From Bombilactobacillus apium (GTDB taxonomy: Bacteria > Bacillota > Bacilli > Lactobacillales > Lactobacillaceae): DNA of 64,000 nucleotides. Under the pieces are notes generated by a model. It was not told where the DNA came from. It worked only from the letters and a program-made list of their open reading frames with translations, and did not search any database. This document shows positions 1 through 10,550 of this stretch, piece by piece (positions within the stretch are counted from its first letter, which is position 1; every line of letters begins with the position of its first letter). The stretch is taken from positions 1 to 64,000 of the forward strand of contig NZ_JABZEC010000002.1 in NCBI RefSeq assembly GCF_013385145.1. The letters are read 5' to 3'. Made by a program: the position numbers and the translations under genes.

Positions 1-68
1 CGAGTGAATACAATGTGGTACTTGCACAGCCATTTAGTGTGTGCGAAACTGTTTAATTTATTCGCCAT
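1..68 (-). CDS. tnpA: IS200/IS605-family transposase TnpA, N-terminal part (cut by window edge)
   Basis: The first 22 codons of a Y1 (HUH) transposase are visible, starting at the ATG at 68 and running off the window. The residues include HTKWLCKYHIVFT, which matches the conserved opening of IS200-type TnpA (family knowledge: a His/Thr-Trp-x-CKYH-(I/V)VF block before the HUH motif). An AGAGGAG Shine-Dalgarno lies 9 bases upstream. The catalytic HUH and Tyr would lie outside the window. These proteins cut and join single-stranded DNA at hairpins near the element ends. Whether the whole copy is intact cannot be seen. Confidence 0.85.
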   Translation of the reverse strand, partial: MANKLNSFAHTKWLCKYHIVFT

Positions 69-72
69 TTTC

Positions 73-136
73 ACAGCTCCTCTAAATTTATAATACTTGG
101 CTTTGACAGCTCCATTGTAAATCCCAGAAGAGCTGT
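73..136 (-). promoter_or_regulatory. Alternative hairpins around the tnpA ribosome binding site
   Basis: On the minus strand ACAGCTC (136-130) can pair with GAGCTGT at 112-106 or with a second GAGCTGT at 79-73 that overlaps the tnpA Shine-Dalgarno. The two pairings are mutually exclusive. This resembles the RBS-sequestering leader known for IS200, which keeps transposase expression low; the assignment to that mechanism is inference. Confidence 0.5.
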
Positions 137-212
137 TTTGGTTTAACCATTGGACTATCGTTTTTTGTTTCGCACGGACTCCGTGCTCAACTAGGTCTAA
201 AGACAATAAAAT

Positions 213-262
213 AAAAAGGGCCCCTTAATGATTGTCACAGCAACCACTAAGAGACCCTTCTT
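213..262 (-). terminator. Terminator of the groESL operon
   Basis: Read on the minus strand, an imperfect stem (AAGGGTCTCTTAGTG pairing with CATTAAGGGGCCCTT) is followed by a T-rich run. It lies about 35 bases after the groEL stop codon and separates groEL from the IS200-like element. Confidence 0.8.
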
Positions 263-294
263 AATTCACATTTTACTAAAGTTTAAAGCAGAGC

Positions 295-1959
<1,665 letters not shown>

Positions 1960-1968
1960 TTAATTTAA

Positions 1969-2253
1969 TTATTCAACAATTGCCATAACATCTTTTTCAT
2001 GCATGACGAGATATTTTGTACCTTCGTATTTAACTTCAGAACCTGCATACTTATCATAGATCACTTTGTCACCAACTTTAAGAGTCAGGGCAATGGTCTT
2101 ACCTTCAGGGGTTTGGCTTCCAGCACCGACAGCCACAACAGAACCTGTTTGTGGTTTTTCCTTAGCGTTGTTAGCTAAAACAATGCCGCCTATGGTTTGT
2201 TCTTTTTCTTCATCTACTTGAACTAAAATGCGATCACCTAATGGCTTTAACAA
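1969..2253 (-). CDS. groES: 10 kDa co-chaperonin GroES
   Basis: Co-chaperonin that caps the GroEL ring. The 94 residues start [12 protein letters not shown], the family's canonical opening, and include the mobile-loop region around [12 protein letters not shown]. First gene of the groES-groEL operon, preceded by a GGAGGGATT Shine-Dalgarno. A CIRCE operator lies about 38 bases upstream, so HrcA repression that is relieved on heat shock is expected from established knowledge of Firmicutes. Confidence 0.98.
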   Translation of the reverse strand: MLKPLGDRILVQVDEEKEQTIGGIVLANNAKEKPQTGSVVAVGAGSQTPEGKTIALTLKVGDKVIYDKYAGSEVKYEGTKYLVMHEKDVMAIVE

Positions 2254-2290
2254 AGTAATCCCTCCAAATTATTATTTCTGATTAGCACTG

Positions 2291-2317
2291 TTAGCACTCT
2301 CTTTTAATTAGTGCTAA
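2291..2317 (-). promoter_or_regulatory. CIRCE operator (HrcA binding site) of groESL
   Basis: The sequence is TTAGCACTC, nine bases, then TAGTGCTAA. This matches the CIRCE inverted repeat except for one base in the right arm. A further half-arm, TTAGCACTG, sits directly beside it at 2282-2290. Confidence 0.93.
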
Positions 2318-2329
2318 CTAACAATTTCT

Positions 2330-2357
2330 ATAATAGCATGTTCCGCGTCAGATGCAA
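2330..2357 (-). promoter_or_regulatory. groESL promoter
   Basis: On the minus strand TTGCAT (2357-2352) and TATTAT (2335-2330) are separated by 16 bases. The CIRCE operator follows immediately downstream, over the expected start of transcription. Confidence 0.65.
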
Positions 2358-2391
2358 GACCTTTCAGCAATTTTTTTTACGAGTAACCAAA

Positions 2392-2453
2392 AAGTGGAGA
2401 CGGTCTCATCCAGAGCTCGACCTTCAACGAGCCAGACTCGATCACCTCCACTT
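2392..2453 (-). terminator. Long stem-loop terminator downstream of the 2556-2939 gene
   Basis: On the minus strand AAGTGGAG (2453-2446) pairs with CTCCACTT (2399-2392), followed by a run of five T. The 46-base interior holds a smaller hairpin (GCTCG at 2432-2428 with CGAGC at 2419-2415 in complement). It ends transcription before the groES promoter. Confidence 0.6.
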
Positions 2454-2555
2454 CTAGCTGATCTAGAGGGAAGAACAGGAATTCAATTAATGAAATCCTA
2501 GAAAATTATTTTGTTAAAAGTAATTAAATCCAGATTCCTAATTTAGCCAAAATCC

Positions 2556-2939
2556 TCAATGGACTCTAGTTTTAACCGCCACTATCGAGGGATTAAAAGA
2601 TGATGATTGTCGGATATCCGCTAATTTCAATTCTCTAATTTTTATGGTCCTTGGACTAAAGAATAGGTAAATTATGGCCTGATATTGCCCCACACCCAGA
2701 CGATATAAATTTTGTAGTAGTAATTGCAGTTTAATACGGGCGTAGTGTTTAGTGTAATCAGTTGCACTAGCTCCCGTTACGGTTTGCGTATTGGTCAAGA
2801 GAGTCTTTTCTTCATTAGGCAACAAAGTTTGGGTATTATTGCTATCTTGAAAGTCCAGATTCCAACCGGTAAAAGATCGGCCTTGACTTTGTGCCTTACT
2901 ATCTACCAATTCTTTTATTAGTTTCAAGTTAATCATCAT
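2556..2939 (-). CDS. Hypothetical protein
   Basis: A 127-residue ORF that I do not recognise. It has a polar first half and a hydrophobic patch around GVGQYQAIIYLFF near residues 82-94, too short to be sure of a membrane segment, then a basic tail. No clear Shine-Dalgarno precedes the ATG pair at its start. A plausible terminator lies about 100 bases downstream, which supports transcription of this strand. It may be a diverged or degraded gene; coding status is uncertain. Confidence 0.35.
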   Translation of the reverse strand: MMINLKLIKELVDSKAQSQGRSFTGWNLDFQDSNNTQTLLPNEEKTLLTNTQTVTGASATDYTKHYARIKLQLLLQNLYRLGVGQYQAIIYLFFSPRTIKIRELKLADIRQSSSFNPSIVAVKTRVH

Positions 2940-3051
2940 TACGATAGCATCTTAATTTTATTAACTGAACTGTTTTTGTGATAAAAAGTACACATTTTTA
3001 ATAGTACCAACTTTCATTCTACTTAGTGAATCTTTAAAAATTACCTTTCTA

Positions 3052-3083
3052 AATAAAAAAAGCCACCACATTTAGTGGTCGGC
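3052..3083 (-). terminator. Terminator of the rex-manA-LTA synthase operon
   Basis: On the minus strand GCCGACCAC, a short loop and GTGGTGGC are followed by seven T. It begins 18 bases after the stop of the LTA synthase gene. Confidence 0.9.
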
Positions 3084-3100
3084 TTCAGCCATTTCTAATC

Positions 3101-4993
3101 TTAATCTTTGGGAGCTTTAAACATCCCATACTTTTGAGCGTAGGCTTGTCCATAAGTCAAATCATACTCAATTAACTGATAATCTTTGTAAGCTTGACTG
3201 GTCGTCCAACTTCCTTTTTCGCCGTCACTTCCATTAGTTTGCTTACCGTCACTATCAATTTGCACCGGCTGCGTTAAGACTGGAACTTCTTCTTGCACTT
3301 GCTGCAACAAATTATAGAAGGGACTAAGGGGATAGTTTAACTGCTTCAATAACATTAACGACATATAATTCGGTGAAAAATAGTCATAATTTTGTTGATC
3401 CAACTTAAAGTTGGCCGCCATCACAAAGGGAGTGGTATGTGATTTGAGGGGGTCTTGCTGCAACAAAGTATCATAAATTCCGTCACCCGGATAATGATCG
3501 CCATACATTGCAATAATAGTCTTTCGTTTGGAGTTTTGATAGTGTTCAACCAATTGTTTGAAAGCTTGATCCGTAGAATTAACCTCTTGGAAATAAGCTT
3601 GCATCCGTTTCGTTTTATCGGCATCATTATCAATCAAATGTTGTAATTTAAATTGACTCTTCTCACCCACAGCCGCACTATAAGGCATATGTTTGAGCAT
3701 CGTAATCACGAGACTAAATTGCCGAGCGCGGTTTTGTTGAGCATAAATATTCGGATAGGTGGAAAAATCCGAAGTATAATAACTATCTGGTGATTGTTTT
3801 AAGCCCTTCAATTGTTTTTGATCCTGGAATTTCTCGATTCCTAGTGCCGGATAAGCCTGGCGGCGTCGATACATCGTCCCAGAAAAAGGATGGTAAGCTT
3901 GAGCTTGATATCCTTCGACTTGCAAGTAATTCATGACACTGGGAAAGTAATCCCGCCGCGAAACAATATCTTGATAAGGCGTACTTTGCAAGAAATAATT
4001 AGAAAATCCTGTATTAGCTTCAAATTCAATATTAGCAGTTCCCCCACCAAAGAAGGGACTTACCATATAACCGGAAGCTTGGTTTTCAGTTGGATGATCC
4101 AAAATTTGGGAAATAAAAGGCATCGGGTTTTGATTGTTAACAATCGGATAACGATCTTTCGTCCGTTGAGGATTAGATAAAGATTCATTTAAAATATAAA
4201 TAATATTAACTTTATCAAAGGATTTATCTTTATTTTCTGTAGCTAATCGCCGCTGATAACGGTGAACTATTTTCCGGACCGTTGCTGGACTATAATTATC
4301 GGGCTTCGTCATCGGAGTTGACTCGACATTAAAAGCGAACCCAACCCAAAAGCCCCGATTTTGATAATTAGCCATCTGTTCATGGTCCGTATTTACCATT
4401 TCGTAAGCTGCCAATTTCTTAGCGACCCAAGAATGCTCATTACCAGCCTGGGTTAATAGCCAGAAATTACCGCCCAAGGCGAGCACTACTAGCAGGCGCA
4501 AAGGCCAAACCCAGAGATGATTTTGCCACCAATACGCAGCAGTCCAACGGCGTAAACAAAAGGCCAGTCCAAACAAAACTACCATTAAGATAATTAAAGC
4601 TAGAATTGCCTGCCATTTAACCATCCGAATTAAACTATTAGCTTGACTAACCATCGAAAAGTCACTCGGCAATAAAGGTTCTGAGCGAGAAACCACCTTA
4701 TTAATGTTAATAAACGATATAATTAAAAATAAACTACTTGAAACCGCTAAGCCAAAATAAAAATCACCAATTAAGGCAATTAAAAATATTATGATACTTA
4801 ATGTAATTCCATAGTTGACCCAAAAGACTGGATTCTTTAAATCTAAAAAATGACCCCAGAGATCTCCCACATTTTTCACTAAATCTCCTGTGAGAGTTAA
4901 CTGGAGTAGAAAATAAAATAAATAAGCTAAAACGGCGATGATCCCAATCCTCAGAACAAAATAGAGGACTTGCTTAACTAAGTTTCTATGCAT
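3101..4993 (-). CDS. LTA synthase-type phosphoglycerol transferase (membrane sulfatase-fold)
   Basis: Integral membrane enzyme of the LtaS/alkaline phosphatase superfamily. Such enzymes move glycerol-phosphate from phosphatidylglycerol onto a growing lipoteichoic acid chain outside the cell. The 630 residues open with about five membrane segments (to about residue 190). An extracellular sulfatase domain follows, with NIIYILNESLSNP (metal ligand Glu), GGGTANIEFEANTGF (expected nucleophile Thr) and MYGDHYPGDG (metal-binding Asp/His). Length and layout fit LtaS-like proteins. The residues around the Thr are closer to the broader MdoB-like group, so substrate is inferred. It is last in an apparent operon with rex and manA. 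Confidence 0.85.
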   Translation of the reverse strand: MHRNLVKQVLYFVLRIGIIAVLAYLFYFLLQLTLTGDLVKNVGDLWGHFLDLKNPVFWVNYGITLSIIIFLIALIGDFYFGLAVSSSLFLIISFININKVVSRSEPLLPSDFSMVSQANSLIRMVKWQAILALIILMVVLFGLAFCLRRWTAAYWWQNHLWVWPLRLLVVLALGGNFWLLTQAGNEHSWVAKKLAAYEMVNTDHEQMANYQNRGFWVGFAFNVESTPMTKPDNYSPATVRKIVHRYQRRLATENKDKSFDKVNIIYILNESLSNPQRTKDRYPIVNNQNPMPFISQILDHPTENQASGYMVSPFFGGGTANIEFEANTGFSNYFLQSTPYQDIVSRRDYFPSVMNYLQVEGYQAQAYHPFSGTMYRRRQAYPALGIEKFQDQKQLKGLKQSPDSYYTSDFSTYPNIYAQQNRARQFSLVITMLKHMPYSAAVGEKSQFKLQHLIDNDADKTKRMQAYFQEVNSTDQAFKQLVEHYQNSKRKTIIAMYGDHYPGDGIYDTLLQQDPLKSHTTPFVMAANFKLDQQNYDYFSPNYMSLMLLKQLNYPLSPFYNLLQQVQEEVPVLTQPVQIDSDGKQTNGSDGEKGSWTTSQAYKDYQLIEYDLTYGQAYAQKYGMFKAPKD

Positions 4994-5062
4994 AAAACTA
5001 ATTAACTCCTTAGGTTAAGTAATAGCAGAAATCAAATTGAGATCATCAAATACAACTTACAC

Positions 5063-6037
5063 CTACTTTTCTGTGGATTCAGAAGCAATTAATTGGAGTC
5101 CCTCTCCTTGAATTTGCCATTCCTTAATTGGTGCTGGAATAATGAAACTCGTCCCCAAATTCAAAGGATAGTGGCTAGAGGCAATCTGCAATTCACCTTG
5201 ACCTGCAATCACAGAATATAAAGTATAAGCTCCTAGTTGATGTCTCAAAGTTAAACTATCGTGATTAATATCTAAGCGCCAGACCGCAAAAAAGGGTGCT
5301 TGCGGGGGCTGTACATAACTAATAATTTGACTCTTTCCTAGCTTTTGGACTCGAGTTGTTAATTTCGGAGCTACAAAAGGGACCGTAATTGTATCTTTGG
5401 ATTGTTGAAGATGCAACGCTCTTTTTTGACCAGATTGCTGGTTAACACGATCATAATCATATAAACGATAAGTGGTATCGCTACTTTGTTGGGTTTCTAA
5501 AGCCACAATTCCCTTATTCAAAGCATGAACCGTTCCACTAGGTACATAAACAAAGTCACCAGTTTTAACCGGCAATTTCCGTAACAGGTGGTCCCAATCA
5601 CCCTGGTCAATCATTGTCTCTAATTGAGCCTGCGTTTGGGCATGATGTCCATAAATTAAATACGAACCGGGATCAGCACTAATAATGTACCAACATTCTG
5701 TCTTTCCCAATTCGTGTTCATGACACCAAGCATAAGCATTATCTGGATGAACTTGAACCGAGAGGCTAGCTTCCGCATCCAAAATCTTAGTTAAAATCGG
5801 AAAAACTTTTCCTGCCGGTTGTCCAAATAAGTCTGGTTGCTCCTGCCATAAGTCTGACAGTAACTTCCCCTGATAGGGACCATTGGCGATCGGAGAAGGT
5901 CCATGGGGATGCCCCGAAATAATCCAAGCCTCCCCAATGGCTTTTCCTGCCGGTAATTGATAGCCAAAATCAGTGACTAAACGACGTCCACCCCAAATTT
6001 TGGCCTGAAATGTGGGTCGCAAAAATAGTGGTTCCAT
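5063..6037 (-). CDS. manA: Mannose-6-phosphate isomerase, class I
   Basis: Zinc enzyme that interconverts mannose-6-phosphate and fructose-6-phosphate, feeding mannose taken up by PTS into glycolysis. The 324 residues have the short Gram-positive class I layout. SLSVQVHPDN near residue 92 holds the zinc-binding Gln and His, GKTECWYII near 112 holds the ligand Glu, and VPSGTVHALNKG near 165 supplies the last His. It starts 22 bases after rex and is followed by the LTA synthase gene after 69 bases, so co-transcription is likely. It pairs functionally with the mannose PTS genes at 11.5-14.3 kb. Confidence 0.95.
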   Translation of the reverse strand: MEPLFLRPTFQAKIWGGRRLVTDFGYQLPAGKAIGEAWIISGHPHGPSPIANGPYQGKLLSDLWQEQPDLFGQPAGKVFPILTKILDAEASLSVQVHPDNAYAWCHEHELGKTECWYIISADPGSYLIYGHHAQTQAQLETMIDQGDWDHLLRKLPVKTGDFVYVPSGTVHALNKGIVALETQQSSDTTYRLYDYDRVNQQSGQKRALHLQQSKDTITVPFVAPKLTTRVQKLGKSQIISYVQPPQAPFFAVWRLDINHDSLTLRHQLGAYTLYSVIAGQGELQIASSHYPLNLGTSFIIPAPIKEWQIQGEGLQLIASESTEK

Positions 6038-6059
6038 TTTTTATTCCCCCCAATAACTT

Positions 6060-6686
6060 TTAACAATTATCCAAAAAATAAATTAAGGTTTGTAACTCGT
6101 TAGCTAAATCAACATTATGCACTCTGACTTTTGTCGGCGTAGAAATTCGTAATGGAGTGAAGTTTAAAATTCCTTTCACTCCAGCTTCAACTAGTTTATC
6201 AGCCACTGGCTGCGCACTTCGGACCGGAACTGATAAAATCACAACATCGATCTTTTGTTTAATGAGTTGATCTCTAACTTCGTCTATACTATACACCAAG
6301 ACACCGTTGACTTCATTGCCAATTATGGCAGGATTGTTATCAAAAGCTGCCACAATGCGAATATTATTCGTCTGTGAAAAATTGTAATTTAAGAGTGCAT
6401 TTCCTAAATTACCGACACCCACTAAACCAACATTAGAAGTTTGGTCTTGATTCAATAATTTTTGGAAGAACTCCAGCATGGGCTCAACTTCATAGCCATA
6501 GCCGCGTTTGCCTAGCGAACCGAAATAAGAGAAATCGCGGCGAATTGTGGCACTGTCAACCTGCACAGCATCCGCCAATTCAGTTGAAGAAATTTTTTGT
6601 TTATTCGAATCATGTAAAAACTGAAAGTAACGGTGATACAATGGTAACCGTTTAACAGTTGCATTCGGAATTTTATATTGTGTCAT
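6060..6686 (-). CDS. rex: Redox-sensing transcriptional repressor Rex
   Basis: Repressor that reads the NADH/NAD+ ratio and controls fermentation and respiration genes. The 208 residues carry an N-terminal winged helix (about 1-80, including TELADAVQVDSATIRRDFSY) and a Rossmann domain with the nucleotide motif GLVGVGNLGNALLNY near residue 83. The C-terminal helix, which swaps between subunits in the family, is present. It is divergent from the ABC-F gene and heads the run rex-manA-LTA synthase. Confidence 0.97.
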   Translation of the reverse strand: MTQYKIPNATVKRLPLYHRYFQFLHDSNKQKISSTELADAVQVDSATIRRDFSYFGSLGKRGYGYEVEPMLEFFQKLLNQDQTSNVGLVGVGNLGNALLNYNFSQTNNIRIVAAFDNNPAIIGNEVNGVLVYSIDEVRDQLIKQKIDVVILSVPVRSAQPVADKLVEAGVKGILNFTPLRISTPTKVRVHNVDLANELQTLIYFLDNC

Positions 6687-6807
6687 AAGTGTTCCTACCT
6701 CTTTTGATTTTCAGGGTCTAACTAATAAGTATTACCCATTTAATATCACAAAGTCAATATGCTAAAATTACTTTAAAGAAAACTTTATCACTATAAGGAG
6801 TTTAACG

Positions 6808-8721
6808 TTGCTAATCGTTCAAGGTCAAAATATTGCTCGCACTTTTGGAAGTGATGTTCTCTTTCAAAATCTAAACTTTCAAATTGCTGCTGGAGCGCAT
6901 CTTGGTTTAGTTGGTCCTAATGGGGCCGGCAAATCAACGCTACTTAAAATTATTAATCAAGAACAAGAGCCAAGTCAAGGGCGGATCAGTTACCAAAACC
7001 AACTTCGATTAGGTTATTTGGCACAAAATCCCAACTTCGATTCCTCGAAGACTATTTATCAAGAAATGGAAAGTGTCTTTGACTATTTAAAACAAGACGA
7101 ACAAAAATTGCATGAACTAGAACAAGAGATTGCCCAAACTGAGGATTCAACAACTGCCAGTTATCAACAATTATTAAAACAGTACGATCAATTACAAGTG
7201 AAATTCAAAGATGAGAACGGTTACGGTTATCAATCGGAAATTCGTTCCGTGCTGACCGGCTTTAACTTCCCGGCACAACGCTTTGATGAAGTCGCCCATA
7301 ATCTCTCTGGGGGAGAGCAATCGCGGCTAGCTTTTGCTAAATTACTTTTGGAACATCACGATCTTTTAATCCTTGATGAACCAACCAATCACTTAGATAT
7401 TGATACCTTAGATTGGCTGGAAAAATATCTACAAAATTATTCTGGCGCCCTTTTAATTGTTTCTCACGACCAATACTTCCTAGATCATACGGTCCAAGAA
7501 ATTTATGCTTTGGAAAATCAGACTCTCAACCACTACCATGGCAACTATACTGCTTATCTCGAGCAACGCAGCAAGAATCTTGAATTAGCTTGGAAAGCTT
7601 ATAATAAACAGCAAGCTGAAATCAAGACTACCGAGACTTTTATTCAAAAAAATATTGCGCGGGCAACCACGACTAAGCGGGCCCAAAGCCGGCGGAAGCA
7701 GTTGGCCAAGATCACTCCTCTCCAACGCCCCCAAGCTCTTGAAGCGCAAATAAAATTCAAATTCGCGCCCGAACGCCAAAGCGGCAACGAAGTTTTGAAA
7801 ATCAACAATCTCCAAACGGGTTATGATGATAAAGATTTAAAGCAAGATATTACCCTAACCGTTAAAAGGCAGGATCGGATTGGGATCATTGGACCAAATG
7901 GTGTCGGTAAATCAACCCTCATCAAAACCTTAATTGATAAAATTCCTCCGCGCGCTGGTTCCTTCACTTGGGGGACCAATGTCGACGTTGGCTATTACGA
8001 TCAGAGTTTACAACAATTGGATCCGCATAAGGATGTGCTTCACGAAATTTGGGACGCCCATCCGACAATTAATGAAAAAGAAATTCGTAATCTCCTAGCT
8101 GCCTTTCTCTTTCGGGCTGATGATGTTTTTACCAGTGTCCAAGATCTTTCCGGGGGTGAAAAGGCGCGGCTCACTCTTTGTAAACTAGCCTTGGAACACG
8201 ACAATTTACTCTTGATGGACGAACCAACCAACCATTTAGATCTCCAAAGTAAAGAGATTTTGGAACAGGCTCTCCATACTTTTGCGGGAACAGTTTTCTT
8301 CGTTTCTCATGATCGTTATCTATTAAATCAAATTTCCACCAAGATTCTAGAATTACAGGCTCACAGTAGCACTCTTTATCTCGGTAATTACGACTACTAT
8401 TTAGCTAAAAAGGCGGAAACTCAAGCTTTAGCCGTCGAAAGTAACTCTCAGAAAACTGCGGCTAATTCAACTCCAGCCCCCAGTGATTACCAAGAAGCCA
8501 AAGTCCAACAACGCCAAGAACGCAAAAAGCAGCGTCAAATCGCTGCTTTAGAAGAAAAAATTGATGCTTATAGTAGTCAAATTCAAGCTCTTCAAGAAGA
8601 GATGGTTGATCCAGAAAACCTAACCAATTATGCAAAATTGCAGGATCTGCAAACTCAAGTCGATACTCTAACCACTCAACAAGAAGCCGCCGAAGAAAAA
8701 TGGACTGATTTGCTGGAATAA
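6808..8721 (+). CDS. ABC-F family ATPase (Uup/YfmR type)
   Basis: Cytosolic twin-ATPase protein without membrane segments. ABC-F proteins act on the ribosome, either relieving stalls or protecting it from drugs. The 637 residues contain two ABC domains: GPNGAGKST and LSGGEQSR in the first, GPNGVGKST and LSGGEKAR in the second, with two LxxDEPTNHLD Walker B blocks. An inter-domain linker (about 240-320) and a C-terminal Gln/Glu-rich coiled coil (about 565-637) are typical of Uup-like members. The start is a TTG preceded by TAAGGAG. Its position next to rex is common in lactobacilli. A resistance role cannot be inferred. Confidence 0.9.
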   Translation: MLIVQGQNIARTFGSDVLFQNLNFQIAAGAHLGLVGPNGAGKSTLLKIINQEQEPSQGRISYQNQLRLGYLAQNPNFDSSKTIYQEMESVFDYLKQDEQKLHELEQEIAQTEDSTTASYQQLLKQYDQLQVKFKDENGYGYQSEIRSVLTGFNFPAQRFDEVAHNLSGGEQSRLAFAKLLLEHHDLLILDEPTNHLDIDTLDWLEKYLQNYSGALLIVSHDQYFLDHTVQEIYALENQTLNHYHGNYTAYLEQRSKNLELAWKAYNKQQAEIKTTETFIQKNIARATTTKRAQSRRKQLAKITPLQRPQALEAQIKFKFAPERQSGNEVLKINNLQTGYDDKDLKQDITLTVKRQDRIGIIGPNGVGKSTLIKTLIDKIPPRAGSFTWGTNVDVGYYDQSLQQLDPHKDVLHEIWDAHPTINEKEIRNLLAAFLFRADDVFTSVQDLSGGEKARLTLCKLALEHDNLLLMDEPTNHLDLQSKEILEQALHTFAGTVFFVSHDRYLLNQISTKILELQAHSSTLYLGNYDYYLAKKAETQALAVESNSQKTAANSTPAPSDYQEAKVQQRQERKKQRQIAALEEKIDAYSSQIQALQEEMVDPENLTNYAKLQDLQTQVDTLTTQQEAAEEKWTDLLE

Positions 8722-8744
8722 TTGGGAAATCTTTTTTAAACTCC

Positions 8745-8771
8745 AAAGGCGCCTAACTGGCAGCCCTTTTT
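8745..8771 (+). terminator. Terminator of the ABC-F gene
   Basis: AAAGGCGCC, a five-base loop and GGCAGCCCTTTTT form a stem with two one-base bulges followed by T5. It starts 23 bases after the stop codon. Confidence 0.65.
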
Positions 8772-8794
8772 GATAATCGAAAAATCAATTTAAC

Positions 8795-9679
8795 TTATTT
8801 TCCCCACAAGAATTGCACCAATTTTCGATCAACCGCCTGACTTTCATGAAGCTGACTGTGTTGGGCTTTAGGACCCGTGAAACGGTGTTCTTGGTAAGAT
8901 TTAGCCCGGGAACTAACTAAATAGCGATAGGAACGAGCCGATTTCACAGCCACAGATCCATCACTTCCTTGACCCGTATCCCCGTAGAGATTTAACACTT
9001 GGGCTTTAGACGGATAAACTTGCCGTAAACCTAACAGCCCGCGGTAGCCAGTCGCTAATTGACTGGGACGTCCGTTAGCCTCTAAGTGATAATCCTGAGC
9101 AACAGTCGACTCACCCAGATATCCGTTATAATGACCGGCAATTGAAACCTGCTTTCGTAATTGAGGTAACTTTTTATCCATAGCATGATCACGTAAATAG
9201 TAGGCAATTTGTAAATTTCCCATTGAATGGCCCACTAAATTCATCGTCGAGTAGTGGTATTTTTTCTGCAGCGCGCGGACAACTACGTAAACATAGTTGC
9301 TGCTTTCACGATAATTATCAACAACATCACTAGTTTTCGCAGGGACACTTTTATTATTTTCTAGATTAACTTCAACCAGCGGATTTTTAGCTCCTCGGGG
9401 AATCTTCCCCCGCCAAGTTACTTGTCCCGATCGGCTAACATTCGCCCGGACAATCGTTTTGGTCACTTCCTGTCTGCGAATATAATGGGTCATTTGTTCT
9501 TCAGCATGAGCACTACTCCCCCAACCGTGGAAAAAAAGCGTGGGGGTATTTTTTTGTTCAAAACGACTCGTCGTGGAGCTAGAACTTTTCATCTGCTGTA
9601 GCCAGTAAAAACCGCCCACAAGAATAAGCAAAATTACTAGCAAACTAATAATCCCAATTTTAGCTTTCTTTGACGTCAT
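8795..9679 (-). CDS. Membrane-anchored alpha/beta hydrolase (DUF915 family)
   Basis: A 294-residue hydrolase of the DUF915 cell-surface group found in lactobacilli. An N-terminal hydrophobic helix (about residues 8-30) acts as signal or anchor, so the domain faces outward. The fold motifs are TLFFHGWGS (oxyanion loop), NLVGHSMGNLQ (nucleophile Ser in GHSMG, near residue 151), an Asp in YGDTGQGSDG and a late His in QHSQLHES. It is probably an esterase or lipase, but the natural substrate is unknown. It stands alone between the ABC-F gene and the broken SDR gene. Confidence 0.85.
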   Translation of the reverse strand: MTSKKAKIGIISLLVILLILVGGFYWLQQMKSSSSTTSRFEQKNTPTLFFHGWGSSAHAEEQMTHYIRRQEVTKTIVRANVSRSGQVTWRGKIPRGAKNPLVEVNLENNKSVPAKTSDVVDNYRESSNYVYVVVRALQKKYHYSTMNLVGHSMGNLQIAYYLRDHAMDKKLPQLRKQVSIAGHYNGYLGESTVAQDYHLEANGRPSQLATGYRGLLGLRQVYPSKAQVLNLYGDTGQGSDGSVAVKSARSYRYLVSSRAKSYQEHRFTGPKAQHSQLHESQAVDRKLVQFLWGK

Positions 9680-9715
9680 AAATTCCTCCCCCTATTTTCT
9701 ATTTCTGACTCTAAA

Positions 9716-10467
9716 TTACCATGGTTGATCGGCGGGACCAACTGTAAATTCACTGATTGTGGTATCCTCTGGCTGATCAATTGCCAAAGCCACTACTTGA
9801 GCGACTCTTTCTGGCCCAATTTCAAATTGATCATAGGTTTGTTGCATCTCGGCAGCTGAAGCATGATCCGTGATCGTTCCCAACAATTCCGAGCTAATTG
9901 CTGCCGGATAAATCGTGGAAGTTCGAATATGCCTCTTTTCCAGTCCTGACTCCATCCGTAGAACTTCCATTAAGTCGCGCACGGCCCATTTAGTAGCTCC
10001 ATAAACCGCCCCCCCCCACCGGGGTAAGCTTTGAGACCAGCAACTGAAGACGTTGTAATAATCTGACCGTGTTTTTGAGCAGTGAAAACTGGCAAAACAG
10101 CGTCGATTCCGTAAAGAATCCCCTTCAAATTAACATCAACCATTTGTTCCCACTCGGCCACATGTAACTGCGATGAGGGTGAATTAGGCATCAAACGAGC
10201 ATTAAAAAAGGCGACATCTAATTGACCAAACTCTGCTTGAGCCAACTGAACTAAATCCTGACTCGCTTGGGGATTAGTAACATCGGTTACTTGATAAGTT
10301 GCTTGTCCACCAGCGGCTTTAATTTCGACAGTTAATTGTTGCAACTTGGATTCCCGGCGAGCGCCCAAGACAACTTTTGCTCCTTGACTAGCTAAGATCT
10401 TGGCTGTGGCGGCCTCGATCCCTGAAGAAGCTTCGGTAATCAAAACTACTTTATTGGCGATTGTCAT
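9716..10467 (-). pseudogene. Short-chain dehydrogenase/reductase, frameshifted
   Basis: An SDR oxidoreductase split into two frames. Residues 1-150 run from the ATG at 10467; the C-terminal part continues in another frame to 9716, with YGATKWAVRDL (catalytic Tyr and Lys) just after the break. The break is a run of nine G (minus strand; 10017-10009); seven or ten would restore the frame. The cofactor motif reads TEASSGIEAAT where the family has TGASSGIGxAT, and NAG reads NAR, so key glycines are also lost. This points to real decay rather than only a switchable tract. It is divergent from the MerR gene, which probably controlled it. Confidence 0.88.
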
Positions 10468-10511
10468 CTTTAATTTCCTTTTTCCTTAATTTTGTTCTAC
10501 TTAGCATAGAC

Positions 10512-10529
10512 CCTCAAGTTAACTTGAGG
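10512..10529. promoter_or_regulatory. MerR-family operator palindrome
   Basis: CCTCAAGTTAACTTGAGG is a perfect 18-base palindrome. It lies between the divergent SDR and MerR genes, about 20 bases before the MerR start, and resembles the sites of AdhR/NmlR-like MerR regulators. Confidence 0.7.
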
Positions 10530-10550
10530 TCAAGGGAGGTTTACTTAAAA

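Larger units (their letters stand above)
1..190 (-). mobile_element. IS200-like element, left end and leader
   Basis: Upstream of the tnpA start lies a leader of about 120 bases ending near a short hairpin at 172-186, where GCACGG and CCGTGC flank three bases. Such subterminal hairpins are the recognition structures of IS200/IS605 TnpA. The exact element boundary is not defined here; the sequence becomes ordinary groEL terminator by about 205. Confidence 0.65.
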